Shown here: positions 1-8,879 of the stretch, piece by piece
Layout: every line of letters begins with the position of its first letter
Position numbering within the stretch: the first letter of the stretch is position 1
Assembly: GCF_005048855.1 (NCBI RefSeq)
Contig: NZ_SUME01000015.1
Location: forward strand, 1 to 38,755
Reading direction: 5' to 3'
Source: Sphingobacterium olei
Lineage (GTDB): Bacteria > Bacteroidota > Bacteroidia > Sphingobacteriales > Sphingobacteriaceae
DNA: 38,755 bases
The notes under the pieces: model-generated
Seen by the model: the letters and a program-made list of their open reading frames with translations, nothing else
The model's database searches: none
Told to the model about the DNA's origin: nothing
Made by a program: the position numbers and the translations under genes

Positions 1-122
1 CCTCCGTTTTCAAAGTAAGAATGGCCCGTTGACCTCCGAAATTCAGGAGATTTTTTGGCCCGCTGACCTCCGAAATAATTGGCAAATCAAACCGAATTAG
101 CTGGCCCAGTGACTTCCGTTAT
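1..122. repeat. Degenerate direct repeats, possible IS end
   Basis: Three copies of a roughly 21-bp unit (consensus TGGCCCGYTGACCTCCGAAAT) lie at 22-42, 56-76 and 102-122, and a partial copy is cut by the window edge at 1-6. Spacing is 32-46 bp. The last copy is the most diverged and runs into the reading frame of the immunity gene that follows. Several internal repeats near one end are typical of IS21-family insertion sequences, so this may be the end of an element lying to the left. No transposase is visible in the window, so that is inference. Confidence 0.45.
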
Positions 123-666
123 AGACAACTGGTACAAAAACCAATGTAATGGGGACTGGGAACATGAACATGCAATTACAATACAAACATTAGATAACCC
201 AGGATGGAAATTCTCTTTAGATTTAATAAATACTTGTTTAGAAGGATTTTTATTTGACTTGAATTTTAAAGAAGGTTTTAGTAATTGGTATCAGATTAAG
301 TCTGATGGAGAAAAATATATAGGTTATAGTGATTTTAATAATTTAAACACATTAATTGAAAAGTTTATTTTCGATTTTGCAATTCCTAATTTTAAAGAAT
401 CTACTATAACATACGCTGTTTATGCTCCAATAGAAATTTTGCAGCAAAAGAAAATATACCTACCTTTAGAAGCAAAAATGGTAGATATGGTGAATTTTGA
501 GATTATATCAATTCCAGAGTATGATTTTCAGGACTTAAAAGCTCTGGAAATTAGTGATTTTGAAAATTTGGATGATGTAAATGCGGATGTAACTTTCAAA
601 GTTGGGGATATTGTTAAATGCAATTTAATTCAAATGTCTGATTATCCCACATTGGTGATTAATTAG
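79..666 (+). CDS. Imm53-family immunity protein with C-terminal extension (start altered)
   Basis: Residues 14-100 match the Imm53 immunity family: WYKNQCNGDWEHEH followed by an LDNPGW motif, then an LE-type segment and a final helix around residues 87-97. Imm53 proteins neutralise toxins of secreted polymorphic toxin systems in the cytoplasm. Residues 101-195 are an extra domain I do not recognise, so the protein is about twice the length usual for the family. The start is unclear: the frame opens with TTG at 79 and a GTG is at 109, but both lie inside the repeat at 102-122 or just before it, so the native start was probably replaced by the insertion. No toxin gene precedes it, which makes it an orphan immunity gene. 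Confidence 0.7.
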   Translation: MANQTELAGPVTSVIDNWYKNQCNGDWEHEHAITIQTLDNPGWKFSLDLINTCLEGFLFDLNFKEGFSNWYQIKSDGEKYIGYSDFNNLNTLIEKFIFDFAIPNFKESTITYAVYAPIEILQQKKIYLPLEAKMVDMVNFEIISIPEYDFQDLKALEISDFENLDDVNADVTFKVGDIVKCNLIQMSDYPTLVIN

Positions 667-674
667 GTATAAAA

Positions 675-701
675 GGCTACTATCCATTTGGCAAGCAGAA
701 A
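675..701 (+). pseudogene. RHS core scrap
   Basis: Nine codons read GYYPFGKQK, matching the DYYPFGKQ segment of the RHS core of the intact gene (around 20133-20158). The homology stops abruptly on both sides. This is a recombination scrap showing that an RHS gene once extended through here. The following stretch to about 825 shows nothing I can identify. Confidence 0.55.
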
Positions 702-825
702 CTTCGATTAAAGAATACATATCATAGTTATCTCTTAATGTTCGTCCTCAATTTAATGATACACAAGTATTATTAGCATAATACTGTTTTTACTATTCTA
801 TAGAAAGCAACTGATGACGTAAAAT

Positions 826-930
826 AACACAGCCTAATCTTTCATCGGATAGAGACGTATTGTTTTATTGAGCATAAGCTTTGCATGTCTTGGCATCCCT
901 GATAATTGCATTTACCAAAAATAGGAGCTT
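826..930 (-). pseudogene. Third remnant of the TA-associated module (3' end only)
   Basis: On the minus strand, 930 to 865 encodes KLLFLVNAIIRDAKTCKAYAQ and a stop, matching KLLFLANAIIRDAKTGKAYA at the end of the coiled-coil gene at 3974-4118. The DNA beyond the stop (826-860) resembles the terminator at 3939-3968, but the right half of the stem has decayed. It joins the toxin tail that follows at 924-930. This is a scar of a third module copy. Confidence 0.6.
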
Positions 931-1067
931 ATCCTTTATTGACTGTCCAAGATCCTCGATATCCTCATTGGGAAGCAGGTAAAGTCAAAACAGACAACGG
1001 TAAAACGCGTATGAACAATTATAATCGACCAAAACTTGATAACGACAAATCTAAAGTTAATTATTAA
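924..1067 (+). pseudogene. C-terminal toxin remnant of unknown type
   Basis: An open frame of 47 codons with no start codon ends in TAA at 1065-1067 and shares its last base with the next ATG (TAATG). It contains PLLTVQDPRYPHWEAG and ends in KLDNDKSKVNY. Position, lack of a start and stop/start overlap with an acidic small gene are what is expected of the tail of an RHS toxin whose N-terminal part was lost. The toxin family is not recognisable from this tail. Confidence 0.5.
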
Positions 1068-1519
1068 TGGAAGAGACCTCAGAACAAAAAAGAAGACGTC
1101 TTTATGGTAAACAATATTTGGCGAAATACTTAGCTATTATAAAGAAGATAACGACTTATAGAAATCAGGAAGATATCCGGCTTTTGACGATTGTAGATAC
1201 TGATATCATTCTAAGACAAACAGAGTCATTAGAAAAGGGATATATTTCAAAAATTCCTTTTAATAACAAGGAAGAACTGAAAACTATAATTAGAAGAAAA
1301 TGCACAGATGAAACTCCAATATATTTATATACAGACCTGTCCAAAGATTGTGGGATAGTATTTCTTAATTCTATCAATGAATTTAACCTAGAATTTAATT
1401 TCGAAGATGAGCCTACAGGGTTAATAATTTTGATCGGCTTAAAAAGTGAATATAAAATACTGTTGGATTTTTATGAAGAAGATGAAGAAAGATTTATGGA
1501 AATTGAATATTATCGATAG
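1067..1519 (+). CDS. Putative immunity protein, 150 aa
   Basis: An acidic, soluble protein of 150 residues with no signal peptide or membrane segment, containing PTGLIILIGLKSEYKILLDF followed by an acidic EEDEERF stretch near the C-terminus. It starts with ATG overlapping the stop of the preceding toxin remnant (TAATG), which indicates translational coupling. Genes in this position of polymorphic toxin loci encode the cognate immunity protein. I do not recognise the family, so the role rests on context. Confidence 0.6.
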   Translation: MEETSEQKRRRLYGKQYLAKYLAIIKKITTYRNQEDIRLLTIVDTDIILRQTESLEKGYISKIPFNNKEELKTIIRRKCTDETPIYLYTDLSKDCGIVFLNSINEFNLEFNFEDEPTGLIILIGLKSEYKILLDFYEEDEERFMEIEYYR

Positions 1520-1606
1520 ATTGAAGCTAAAATTTGAGCATAACTGAAAAAGAAATAGAAGCAGTGTCTTTACTAGAAGCTTTGGAGCGCTATAAATACT
1601 TTATAA

Positions 1607-1711
1607 AGCGTAGTTGATCATACAGAACCAAAATCGAAAGGAGGTAGTGGAACACCAAATAATGGACAAGTGTTATGTCGAGATTGTAACATAAAAAAGG
1701 GTAATAGATAA
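1607..1711 (+). pseudogene. HNH nuclease toxin tail
   Basis: An in-frame stretch without a start reads VDHTEPKSKGG, then NGQVLCRDCNIKKGN and a stop. This is the C-terminal part of an HNH/McrA-type nuclease: the DH.xPxSKGG strand, the N-G-Q-x-LC segment and the Cx2C of the structural zinc site. The stop TAA at 1709-1711 overlaps the next ATG. The N-terminal part of the nuclease fold is missing, so it cannot be active. Upstream at 1533-1615 another short open stretch (SITEKEIEAVSLLEALERYK) is of unknown origin. Confidence 0.75.
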
Positions 1712-2154
1712 TGAAAGATAAAGTGGTTTTAACGTATAAAGATTTAGATGGTAGTTTTTCGGAAGAGATTATTTGGGTTGTAAAACTAGATGATAATTTT
1801 TATAAAGTAAATAATATACCTTTTTATGCTGGCAATTTAGCGTTGGGTGATATTATTAGTGTTGAAGATGACCAAGGTATTTTGTACTTTGATGAATTAA
1901 TAGCGGTATCTGGAAATTCCACGGTTCAAATAATATTTTTTGATATTAAGCAATCGAAGAATGTTATAGAAGATTTAGAGCAATTAAATTGTAAATGGGA
2001 AAGTATGAAAGAACAACCATACTTTGCTGTGGATATACCTGAAAGTGTTGATTATCAAAAAGTAAAAGATCTTTTAGATATATATGTTGAAAGAGGGTGT
2101 CTTGATTACAAAGAAGCCTGTATCTCAGAGCACCATTTTGCTAATCTGCGCTAA
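1711..2154 (+). CDS. DUF4265 protein, probable immunity to an HNH nuclease toxin
   Basis: Of the 147 residues, about 18-140 match DUF4265: the E-x-x-W strand, YKVNNIPFYA, the LGDI segment, a ligand-like SGNST loop, FAVDIPE and a final DYKEACISE. DUF4265 proteins occur widely next to polymorphic toxins. The gene starts in a TAATG overlap with the HNH toxin tail, so immunity to that nuclease is the best guess. It lacks a signal peptide, as expected for a cytoplasmic antidote to a DNase. It is intact although its toxin is reduced to 33 codons. Confidence 0.75.
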   Translation: MKDKVVLTYKDLDGSFSEEIIWVVKLDDNFYKVNNIPFYAGNLALGDIISVEDDQGILYFDELIAVSGNSTVQIIFFDIKQSKNVIEDLEQLNCKWESMKEQPYFAVDIPESVDYQKVKDLLDIYVERGCLDYKEACISEHHFANLR

Positions 2155-2215
2155 GACATAACAAGAAATTGGAACTATATAATGCTATAACTAGCTGATT
2201 TTTAATTTATAGCAA

Positions 2216-3522
2216 TTGGTTTCTAACGAGATCGGCCAGTTGAAACGTAAACACTTGCACAGCGAAAACAATGGGACAAGTTTTATCGACACAGTGGGCT
2301 ATGATGGTTACAATGAACGGGGTTGGATTACATGGTTAAGTTCACCAAACTTTGGTGAAGTATTGAAATACAACCTTCCAAGCCTTTCGACGACGGATCA
2401 GCAGTACAATGGAAACATCTCCGAGCAACACTGGGGGCATGGCACATCCGGTACTCCTAATATGTTCAGTTATGGCTATGACAAGTTGAACCGGCTTACT
2501 AAAGGAGTCAGTACAGGCACCGTGATGAGTGAAGAATTAGCATATGACGATAGGGGCAACATCTTAACATTGCGACGCGACAACGGCACACCCACTCTAT
2601 ACACGTACACGGGTAATCTCTTGAGCTCAGTGAGCGGAGGACTCACGGGAAATTATACGTACGATGCAAATGGATCTATCAATAAGGACAGGACTGGGAT
2701 GATATTTTCGCATACTCGACTTAGTCAGCTTCGGGCAGCTGTCAGCTCCAGTGTTTCGATACTGTATCTTTACGATGACGCTGAAATCGGACGGTGGAAC
2801 GTAGTGGACCCGCTGGCGGAGAAATATGCTGTAGTATCTCCATATGCATACGGGATGAATGATCCTATCTATTTCATCGATCCTGACGGTATGAAAACGG
2901 AAGGTTACCTTACCAGAAATGAAGATGAAAACGGCAAATTGATAAAAGAGACAAACGATGGAAATGACGCCACTGTTGTTATCGCTAATGACAAGGTAAA
3001 AGACTTTTTAAAAGAGTTTATGGAGAAGGAGAAAGAGGGGGCTCAGAACTCGATGATGCACAATGAAAGTTGGATTCGACGTTATGGAGAAGGAATGGTT
3101 GCGTCTGAAAGTGATAATGTACCTGATTGGGCGCAAAAAGCTATAGGAGATTTGAAACCTATCTCGATTGCAGTGGCGGTCTTCGTCTTGAATTAGGGAA
3201 AAATACCCAAACCACGTTCAGGCTGTTTCGGAAAGATGGAACAGTATTTAGTCCAAAGCTATATACTTCGGGTTGGACAGGTGGTAGTGTTTCTAGAATA
3301 CAAACACACAGCTTAGGTAAGGTGATTGGGGTTGCAGGGAAGTTATTAGGGTGGTACAGTGTTGGAGCATCTGGAGTGGATGTGTTAAAAGGGGATTTGT
3401 CGGTAACTCAGGGTGTAACAGATATAGGTGTTGGACTTTACGGAATTTTAGGTGGGTGGCCAGGAGCTGTTGTAGGAATAAGTTATGAAGCAGGTAAGCT
3501 ATATGGCCCTAGTAAATGGTAA
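2216..3522 (+). pseudogene. RHS core remnant with Gly-rich toxin tail, deleted and frameshifted
   Basis: The piece begins without a proper start at a point matching residues around EIGQLK of the intact RHS protein. It runs through YD-type repeats to YLYDDAEIGRWN, where about 120 residues of core are missing compared with 17553-20933: the sequence jumps from the LYDA strand directly to DAEIGRWN (near 2770-2785). The core ends at FIDPDGM. The tail carries a linker (NDGNDATVVI) similar to that in RHS gene 1. The frame closes at 3196, while the adjacent frame continues from about 3127 to 3522 with a Gly-rich hydrophobic segment (GKVIGVAGKLLG, then LYGILGGWPGAVVG), so a 1-nt indel lies near 3156-3190. 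The hydrophobic tail and membrane immunity partner suggest a membrane-active toxin; this is inference. Confidence 0.75.
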
Positions 3523-3536
3523 CTTAACAAAAATCT

Positions 3537-3914
3537 ATGTTTGATTATCTTTTTTATCGTATTTATTGGTGGAACAAAGTTGTTGTAAAAGAAAAAGATC
3601 TTTTAGTGTTTTCAACGTTGTTGGGCATCTCTGTTTTCAAGATATTAAACTTGAGCACACTTGTATTTATGGTTCTCATTTGGCGGGATGCTATCTCACA
3701 TTATCATAAATGGATGCAAATAGTGTTGATGTGTTCGGTGTTGTTATGCGACTACTTTCTATATATCAACGGGTCAAAATATAAAAGCATAATTGAAAAG
3801 TTTTCTGGAAAAGGTAAAGCGCCAACTAAGGATGCTCTTCTAGTCGGATATATAGTGTTGACTTTTGTATTGTTTTTCTTGGTTGTTTTAACAGGTGCAA
3901 AGATGTCGAAATAA
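3537..3914 (+). CDS. Membrane immunity protein candidate, 125 aa
   Basis: This small integral membrane protein has about four hydrophobic segments (roughly residues 20-38, 40-52, 58-76 and 102-120). It begins 14 bp after the stop of the Gly-rich toxin tail and is followed by a strong terminator. Small multi-helix inner-membrane proteins directly behind toxins are typical immunity proteins for membrane-acting toxins. No family recognised. A similar arrangement, without obvious sequence identity, follows RHS gene 1 at 8438. Confidence 0.6.
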   Translation: MFDYLFYRIYWWNKVVVKEKDLLVFSTLLGISVFKILNLSTLVFMVLIWRDAISHYHKWMQIVLMCSVLLCDYFLYINGSKYKSIIEKFSGKGKAPTKDALLVGYIVLTFVLFFLVVLTGAKMSK

Positions 3915-3938
3915 AAAGCCTTTTTTAGATTAAACACA

Positions 3939-3968
3939 GCCCAATCTTTCATCGGATTGGGCTTTTTT
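3939..3968 (+). terminator. Rho-independent terminator
   Basis: A perfect 8-bp stem (GCCCAATC at 3939-3946 with GATTGGGC at 3955-3962), an 8-nt loop and six T residues follow the membrane immunity gene by 24 bp. A decayed version is present at 831-850. Confidence 0.85.
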
Positions 3969-3973
3969 ATTTA

Positions 3974-4118
3974 TTACGCATAGGCTTTACCTGTCTTTGC
4001 ATCCCTTATAATGGCATTTGCCAGAAAGAGGAGCTTGACTACTTGATCTTTCTCTTTGAGAAGCTCTTCTTGCAATTGGATGGTTTTTTCTAAACTTTAT
4101 ATTTACACTTTCTTCCAA
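3974..4118 (-). pseudogene. Short coiled-coil gene of the TA module, copy 1 (frameshifted)
   Basis: Reading down from a TTG at 4118, the first codons (LEESVN) match the gene starting at 24334, but one extra base in the segment at about 4098-4104 shifts the frame. In the corrected frame the product continues LEKTIQLQEELLKEKDQVV and ends KLLFLANAIIRDAKTGKAYA with a stop at 3974-3976. It is about 47 residues and strongly helical. It overlaps the 216-residue gene by 16 bp, as in copy 2. Function unknown. Confidence 0.5.
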
Positions 4119-4753
4119 TATTTCAGCACCCCGTCAATGGATTCCTTTTCAAGCAGTTCATGGCGGATGCTGCACAATATCTTGATACACTTCTCGAGTT
4201 CGCTGATTTGGAACACAATTTTATATTCCGTGTTGAGTTTTTTGTAAACTTCCAATGCATCACGTTTTTCGTCGAAATATCCTTCATTGATCCATCGTTT
4301 TAAGAGATCGAGCAATGTTTTGTTGGTTTTTCGGGTGCTGCCTTTCGGCGCATTTTTCTTCTTCCAGATGATGCGTGTGCCTTCGCCGCTAGGGGAGTAG
4401 ACGATATGGGAGAATCCTTTGTACCCTTCGTCAGGTATCCCGCCGGTATGATAGAGCTGTATATTGCCCGGTTCGGTGCCATTAGGGATGATTTTAGAAA
4501 ACGGACACTTTAAAATATAGGGTAGTAGGTCGATCTGATCCTCGTTAAAGCGGTTCTTATCGCTGGGTTTGATAATGAATCCAAAGACATAGTTGTTGGC
4601 TTTGCCGAGCAAGAACGAAAGCTCATCATCAGTCATGCCGATTTCATTTAGCCGCTCGATAACCTGGCAGATAATGACATAGTCCATCCGGGACATAATG
4701 ACGTCTGGCTTATCTGCTTTTCTTACGGATGGTCTTTGGATAACTTCGATCAC
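4103..4753 (-). CDS. Unknown 216-aa protein of the TA module, copy 1
   Basis: The protein is nearly identical to the product of 24319-24969, with the same length and only scattered substitutions. Residues 25-80 are helical and resemble an XRE-type helix-turn-helix in layout (MTDDELSFLLGKANNYV), followed by a basic centre (IIWKKKNAPKGSTRKTNK, about 129-146) and a helical C-terminus. I do not recognise the family. It lies 24 bp downstream of the truncated antitoxin gene, so it was part of a toxin-antitoxin operon. The intact reading frame in both copies suggests selection or recent duplication. Confidence 0.6.
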   Translation of the reverse strand: MIEVIQRPSVRKADKPDVIMSRMDYVIICQVIERLNEIGMTDDELSFLLGKANNYVFGFIIKPSDKNRFNEDQIDLLPYILKCPFSKIIPNGTEPGNIQLYHTGGIPDEGYKGFSHIVYSPSGEGTRIIWKKKNAPKGSTRKTNKTLLDLLKRWINEGYFDEKRDALEVYKKLNTEYKIVFQISELEKCIKILCSIRHELLEKESIDGVLKYWKKV

Positions 4754-4777
4754 ACTATTAAAGATGGGCTTTAAGGG

Positions 4778-4994
4778 TTAAAAGTCGATTGAAATTTTTA
4801 CTTTTTCGCCCAATCCTTTTTCAACGATGTCAAATAGTGTTTTTAAAGTTATATTATTTCCGTTATTCTCAATTTTTGAGATATACTCACGTTTTTTATC
4901 TACTAGATTAGCAAGTTCTGACTGTGTTAAGTGCCTCTCTTCACGAGCTTTTTTAAGAAGGAGACCAATTTTAAAAGATTCGAAGTCTCTTTCA
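4778..4994 (-). pseudogene. HigA-like antitoxin, copy 1, 5'-truncated
   Basis: The minus strand encodes the C-terminal HTH part of the antitoxin at 24992-25282 (same LLLKKAREERHLTQSELANL segment and same stop). The match ends at about 4994, where it is joined directly to the start of RHS gene 1. The start codon, promoter and toxin gene are missing, so the product is unlikely to be made. The complement of this stretch forms a spurious extension on the 5' end of the RHS open frame. Confidence 0.75.
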
Positions 4995-4999
4995 TCGGA

Positions 5000-7900
5000 T
5001 GCGGAGATGGATAGCTATCCCCTCGCGTTTTCGGCGGGCGAAGGGACACTCACCCAATACATGAACTACATCGTAAAGACGAGGTATTTGGAGCCGGGCG
5101 CAGTGGCAGCCATGCAGGATGTAACCTATTATGACGACTTGGGCCGCCCGATGCAGATGATACAACTAAGAGCTGCGCCTGGTGCCGCGAAGGATATAGT
5201 AGTACCGATTACCTACGACAACTTCGGTCGACAGGACCGGGATTATCTGCCCTTCGCTACGGCCACGGGCGCAGGTGGGGGTTACAAATGGGGAGCTACT
5301 GTGCATCAGGCCGCGTTCTACAATACGCCACCCCAAGGCGTGGTGCAGATTGCTGCCTCCAGTGGTGTGACCCCATCTTTCAGCCAGCGGATCTACGAAG
5401 CGTCGCCGTTGGACCGGGTGATGGAGCAGGGCTTCCCGGGGCAGGTATGGCAGCCCGGTCCGTCCCGGACGCCCGCCACGGGACGGACGGCGGTAACGAC
5501 ACGCACCACGAATAACATGGATCCCTTCGAGAGTACGGCAACCACGCGGATGGTAACCCGATACATTGTGGTAGGAGGTCCTACACCGAATTCTGAAGGT
5601 ATTTATGCGGGGGGTGAACTGTACGTGGCCATTCACCGGGATGAGAACTGGCAGGACTACGGGGCATCGGACTTCCGTAGCCGGCTGCACACGACAGAGG
5701 AATATACGGACAAGCAGGGGCGGGTGGTCCTTACCCGAACCTTCGAGCAAAATGGAAGTACGGAAAATATGTTGAGTACGTATTACGTATATAATGATTT
5801 GGGACAGCTGTGTTTTGTTCTTCCACCAGGGCTCAATCCGGATCGGATATACCCCCCCCCCCCCCGGCCCCGGGGATGTTGAAACATTCGGATACGATTA
5901 TCGCTACGACGACCATGGACGGCTAGTGAAAAAAACACTGCCGGGTAAGGGCGAGGAGTACCTCGTGTACAACAACTTGAATCAAATTGTTGCCACGCAA
6001 GATGCCAACCAAAGATCCAAGAGCCCTCAGGAGTGGTCGGTAACGAAGTACGACGGGCTTGGTCGGGTAGCTCAGACAGGACTTTGGCTGAATATCGGCG
6101 ACCTGTCGTTGGAAACCGTCCGTGTTGCGGTACAGAGCCAGCAGGCTCCGGCTACCTGGGAGGAGCGAAATGCGACAGGACCCGCCTATACTAACCGTTC
6201 CTGGCCAACGGGCGACCTTACAGTAACGACTGAGCAATTCTATGACGACTACAACGTATCGGGTTTCCCAGCAGCCTATAATAAGTCGGACAGCCATAGT
6301 AAACTCACCCATGGCCGCGCCACAGTATCGCGTACGCGGGTGTTGGCAACAAGCGATTTCCTGTGGCGGGCGACGTATTACAACGATCGGGGGGACGTGG
6401 TTAGGAATATCGGGCAACATTACCTTGGAGGGAGCACTTCGAGCACCAAGTTCGACGACACTACTAACGAATACACCTTTACAGGACAGTTGGCCAAAAG
6501 CATACGTAGGCACCACACTACCCATGCCACCACCCCGGCGGTGACTATTATCACGGAGTATGAATACGATCACCGTGAGCGGCACACTCACACGTGGAAA
6601 GCCGTGAACAACGGCGAACGCATCCTTTTGGCAAAAAACACCTACAACGAGATCGGTCAGTTGTATGCCAAAAAGCTGCATACGGATGGGATGGAGAACC
6701 TCCCGGAAGAATTGACACTGGGTGCTGTGGAATCGGTCGGTACTGGACAGAGCTCGGAGATGCTGGCGAGCAGTTCGATTACATTGACGCCGGGTTTCCA
6801 TGCTGCTATGGGCAGCACGTTCCGCGCAGCGATCGGGGGCGAATCGGCCCAGGAGATACTGTACAGCTACAACGAGCGCGGCTGGACGACCTCCATCAAC
6901 AATCCCTCGAGCGTTACGGACAAACAACTTTTCGGGATGACGCTGAACTACGCCAATAACCCGCAGGCCTATAACGGCAATATCGGTTCAGTGCAGTGGA
7001 ATACGAAAGTATCAAGCTCGCAGACACAAACCCCATTGCAGACCTATACATATACCTACGACCAGTTGAACCGTCTGAAGAAGGCTGTGTATACCGCCAG
7101 CGGCAAAAACAACTATTTCAATGAGGAGCTTTCCTATGACGTGATGGGCAATATCGATACCCTAAGACGGAGCAATGGTGCTACCAGCTGGTACAACCAT
7201 TTCAAGTGCCAATACGAGGGTAACAGATGGATCAGTTTGGCTGATGCTGGAACGGTTAACTGGGGCAACAGTTTTACCTATGATTACAATGGAAATGCAA
7301 AGACAAATACACGGTTGGGTATTACAAATATTGAATACAATTACCTAAATTTACCGAAGAAGTTCGTGAAGGGCTCGCAAAATCTAATCTATACGTACGA
7401 TGCCACAGGTAAGAAACTGAGGAAGGAGCTGGGCAGCGCGGTCACGGACTATGTGGACGGGATCCAATATAGAAACGGTGCTATCGAGTTTATTCAGACG
7501 GAAGAGGGGCGGATCCTTCCCACTGGCAGTTCTTTTATTTATGAATATTTCCTCAAGGACCATCTAGGCAACACGCGTGCCATCATAGACCATACCGGAG
7601 CGATAAAGCAGATCCAGAACTACTATGCCTTCGGTATGGAGATGAATACGGGGGGAGGGCTGAACTCGGCTTCGAACCATTACAAGTACAATGGTAAAGA
7701 GAAGCAGACTGAGATGGGCCTTGACCAGCTTGATTACGGGGCAAGGTTCTATGACGCTGAAATTGGACGGTGGAATGTGCCGGATCCGCTGGCGGAGAAG
7801 TATACAAATCTGTCCCCATATAATTATGCGGTTAATAACCCGATAAAATTTATCGATCCGGACGGAAGGTCTGTAGAACTTACGGGCGAAGCTGCACAGA

Positions 7901-8448
7901 TGGCCTTTACCGAGTTTTTGCGTGCGAACCCGGAACTTAAAGAGAAGAGGGGAGACGAGGATCCACCAACTAATTTTATTAACGAGAAAGGACAAGTTAT
8001 ATTGAGGACAGAAGATGGGAGTAACGATACTTATGTTATAAATGAAGGAAATACTCAAAAATTTCTTAACTCTATAGCGGCTTGGTCAGAAACGGGGAGA
8101 GATAAAGATAAAACTGTAAATGACTTTCTAGGCAAGATATTTGGAGTTAGTCTGGGCAAATATAAAAATAGTTTCATGCATTATCCTACGGAAATTGAAG
8201 AATATGATATGTCTTTTGAAACAGGTTATAAAAATGGATATGAAAAGGGCATCCTAAATATTAATAGTATATTGTTCAATACAGGTGGCACTGATGAAAG
8301 AACCAAAAGAAGCGGATATAATATTGGCTTACATTTAGGGAGACGGCATAATAAGGATGGCTGGATGAATATGTTTAATCCTACATTAAAATCCAGCCCT
8401 GCATTATATATAATTATTAATAATCAATTGCGGAAAAATGAAAAATAG
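5000..8448 (+). pseudogene. RHS toxin gene 1, 5'-truncated and split at a poly-C tract
   Basis: RHS sequence begins at about 5000 (DAEMDSYPLAFSAGEG) inside the N-terminal DUF6443 region, with YYDDLGRPMQ and YDNFGRQDRDYLPFA recognisable. The signal peptide and first 60-100 residues are missing, replaced by antisense antitoxin sequence. A run of 14 C at 5852-5865 puts the two halves in different frames: the upstream half stops at 5880-5882 and the downstream half resumes as GPGDVETFGYDYRYDD. A tract of 13 C would join them. Then follow YD repeats, a coathanger-like segment (SSSITLTPGFHAAMG), the core HLGNTRAIID, YAFGMEMN and ARFYDAEIGRWN, and DPDGRS as the core end. The roughly 200-residue tail (7870-8448) has no recognised toxin motif. 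Its last 11 bases overlap the next gene. Confidence 0.85.
5852..5865 (+). repeat. Homopolymeric tract of 14 C
   Basis: Fourteen consecutive C residues lie inside RHS gene 1 and sit exactly at the frame break. Losing one C restores a single frame from about 5000 to 8448. Such tracts are prone to slipped-strand mispairing during replication, and also to sequencing error. Confidence 0.85.
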
Positions 8449-8878
8449 GTATTCCTCTATGTTTTTGTTAAAAGGGCTTTTTTTGGTATTCTTACTGAGA
8501 GAAGTAATTTATTTTGTATACCAACTTTCGAAAATATTATCTTTAGCTATAACTTCAAAACTAGATGCTTGGTATCCATTGTTGATGTTTTTTTTGTTGT
8601 TTATGGTAGTTGCGGAGGTAATAGTTTTAAGAAATATTTCGAAAATAAGGATGAAAGCTCTTTTTTTTACTTTTCTATCTTTCTTGTTTCTTAATTTTTT
8701 TGTGAACATTCTGGAATCTTCTATATACATTGAATTAGGAGTTGACTATTTGTATGTAATTAACATCGAGGAAAAGATAAGTCATTACCCTTCAAGAATA
8801 TTTCAAATACATGGTTATATTTTAGTTATTTTTACATTACTATATTTTTTTTATAATCGGAAGGAAAATATCAGGTAA
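8438..8878 (+). CDS. Membrane immunity protein candidate for RHS gene 1 toxin
   Basis: A 146-residue protein with about four hydrophobic segments (near residues 8-30, 43-64, 73-92 and 121-139). Its ATG lies 11 bp inside the end of the RHS toxin gene, implying translational coupling. By position it is the immunity protein of the tail at 7870-8448, and its membrane nature suggests that toxin acts at or from the membrane. The frame is intact although the toxin gene upstream is broken. No family recognised. Confidence 0.6.
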   Translation: MKNRYSSMFLLKGLFLVFLLREVIYFVYQLSKILSLAITSKLDAWYPLLMFFLLFMVVAEVIVLRNISKIRMKALFFTFLSFLFLNFFVNILESSIYIELGVDYLYVINIEEKISHYPSRIFQIHGYILVIFTLLYFFYNRKENIR

Positions 8879-8879
8879 G

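Noticed and set aside
4827..4997. N-terminal extension of the RHS open frame
   Set aside because: It is the complement of the HigA-like antitoxin, not a true RHS start.
5166..5750. Long minus-strand frame opposite RHS gene 1
   Set aside because: GC-rich repeats leave the antisense open; the translation has no domain and the plus strand encodes clear RHS sequence.
5923..6927. 334-codon minus-strand frame
   Set aside because: Shadow of RHS gene 1; arginine- and valine-rich antisense with no recognisable fold.
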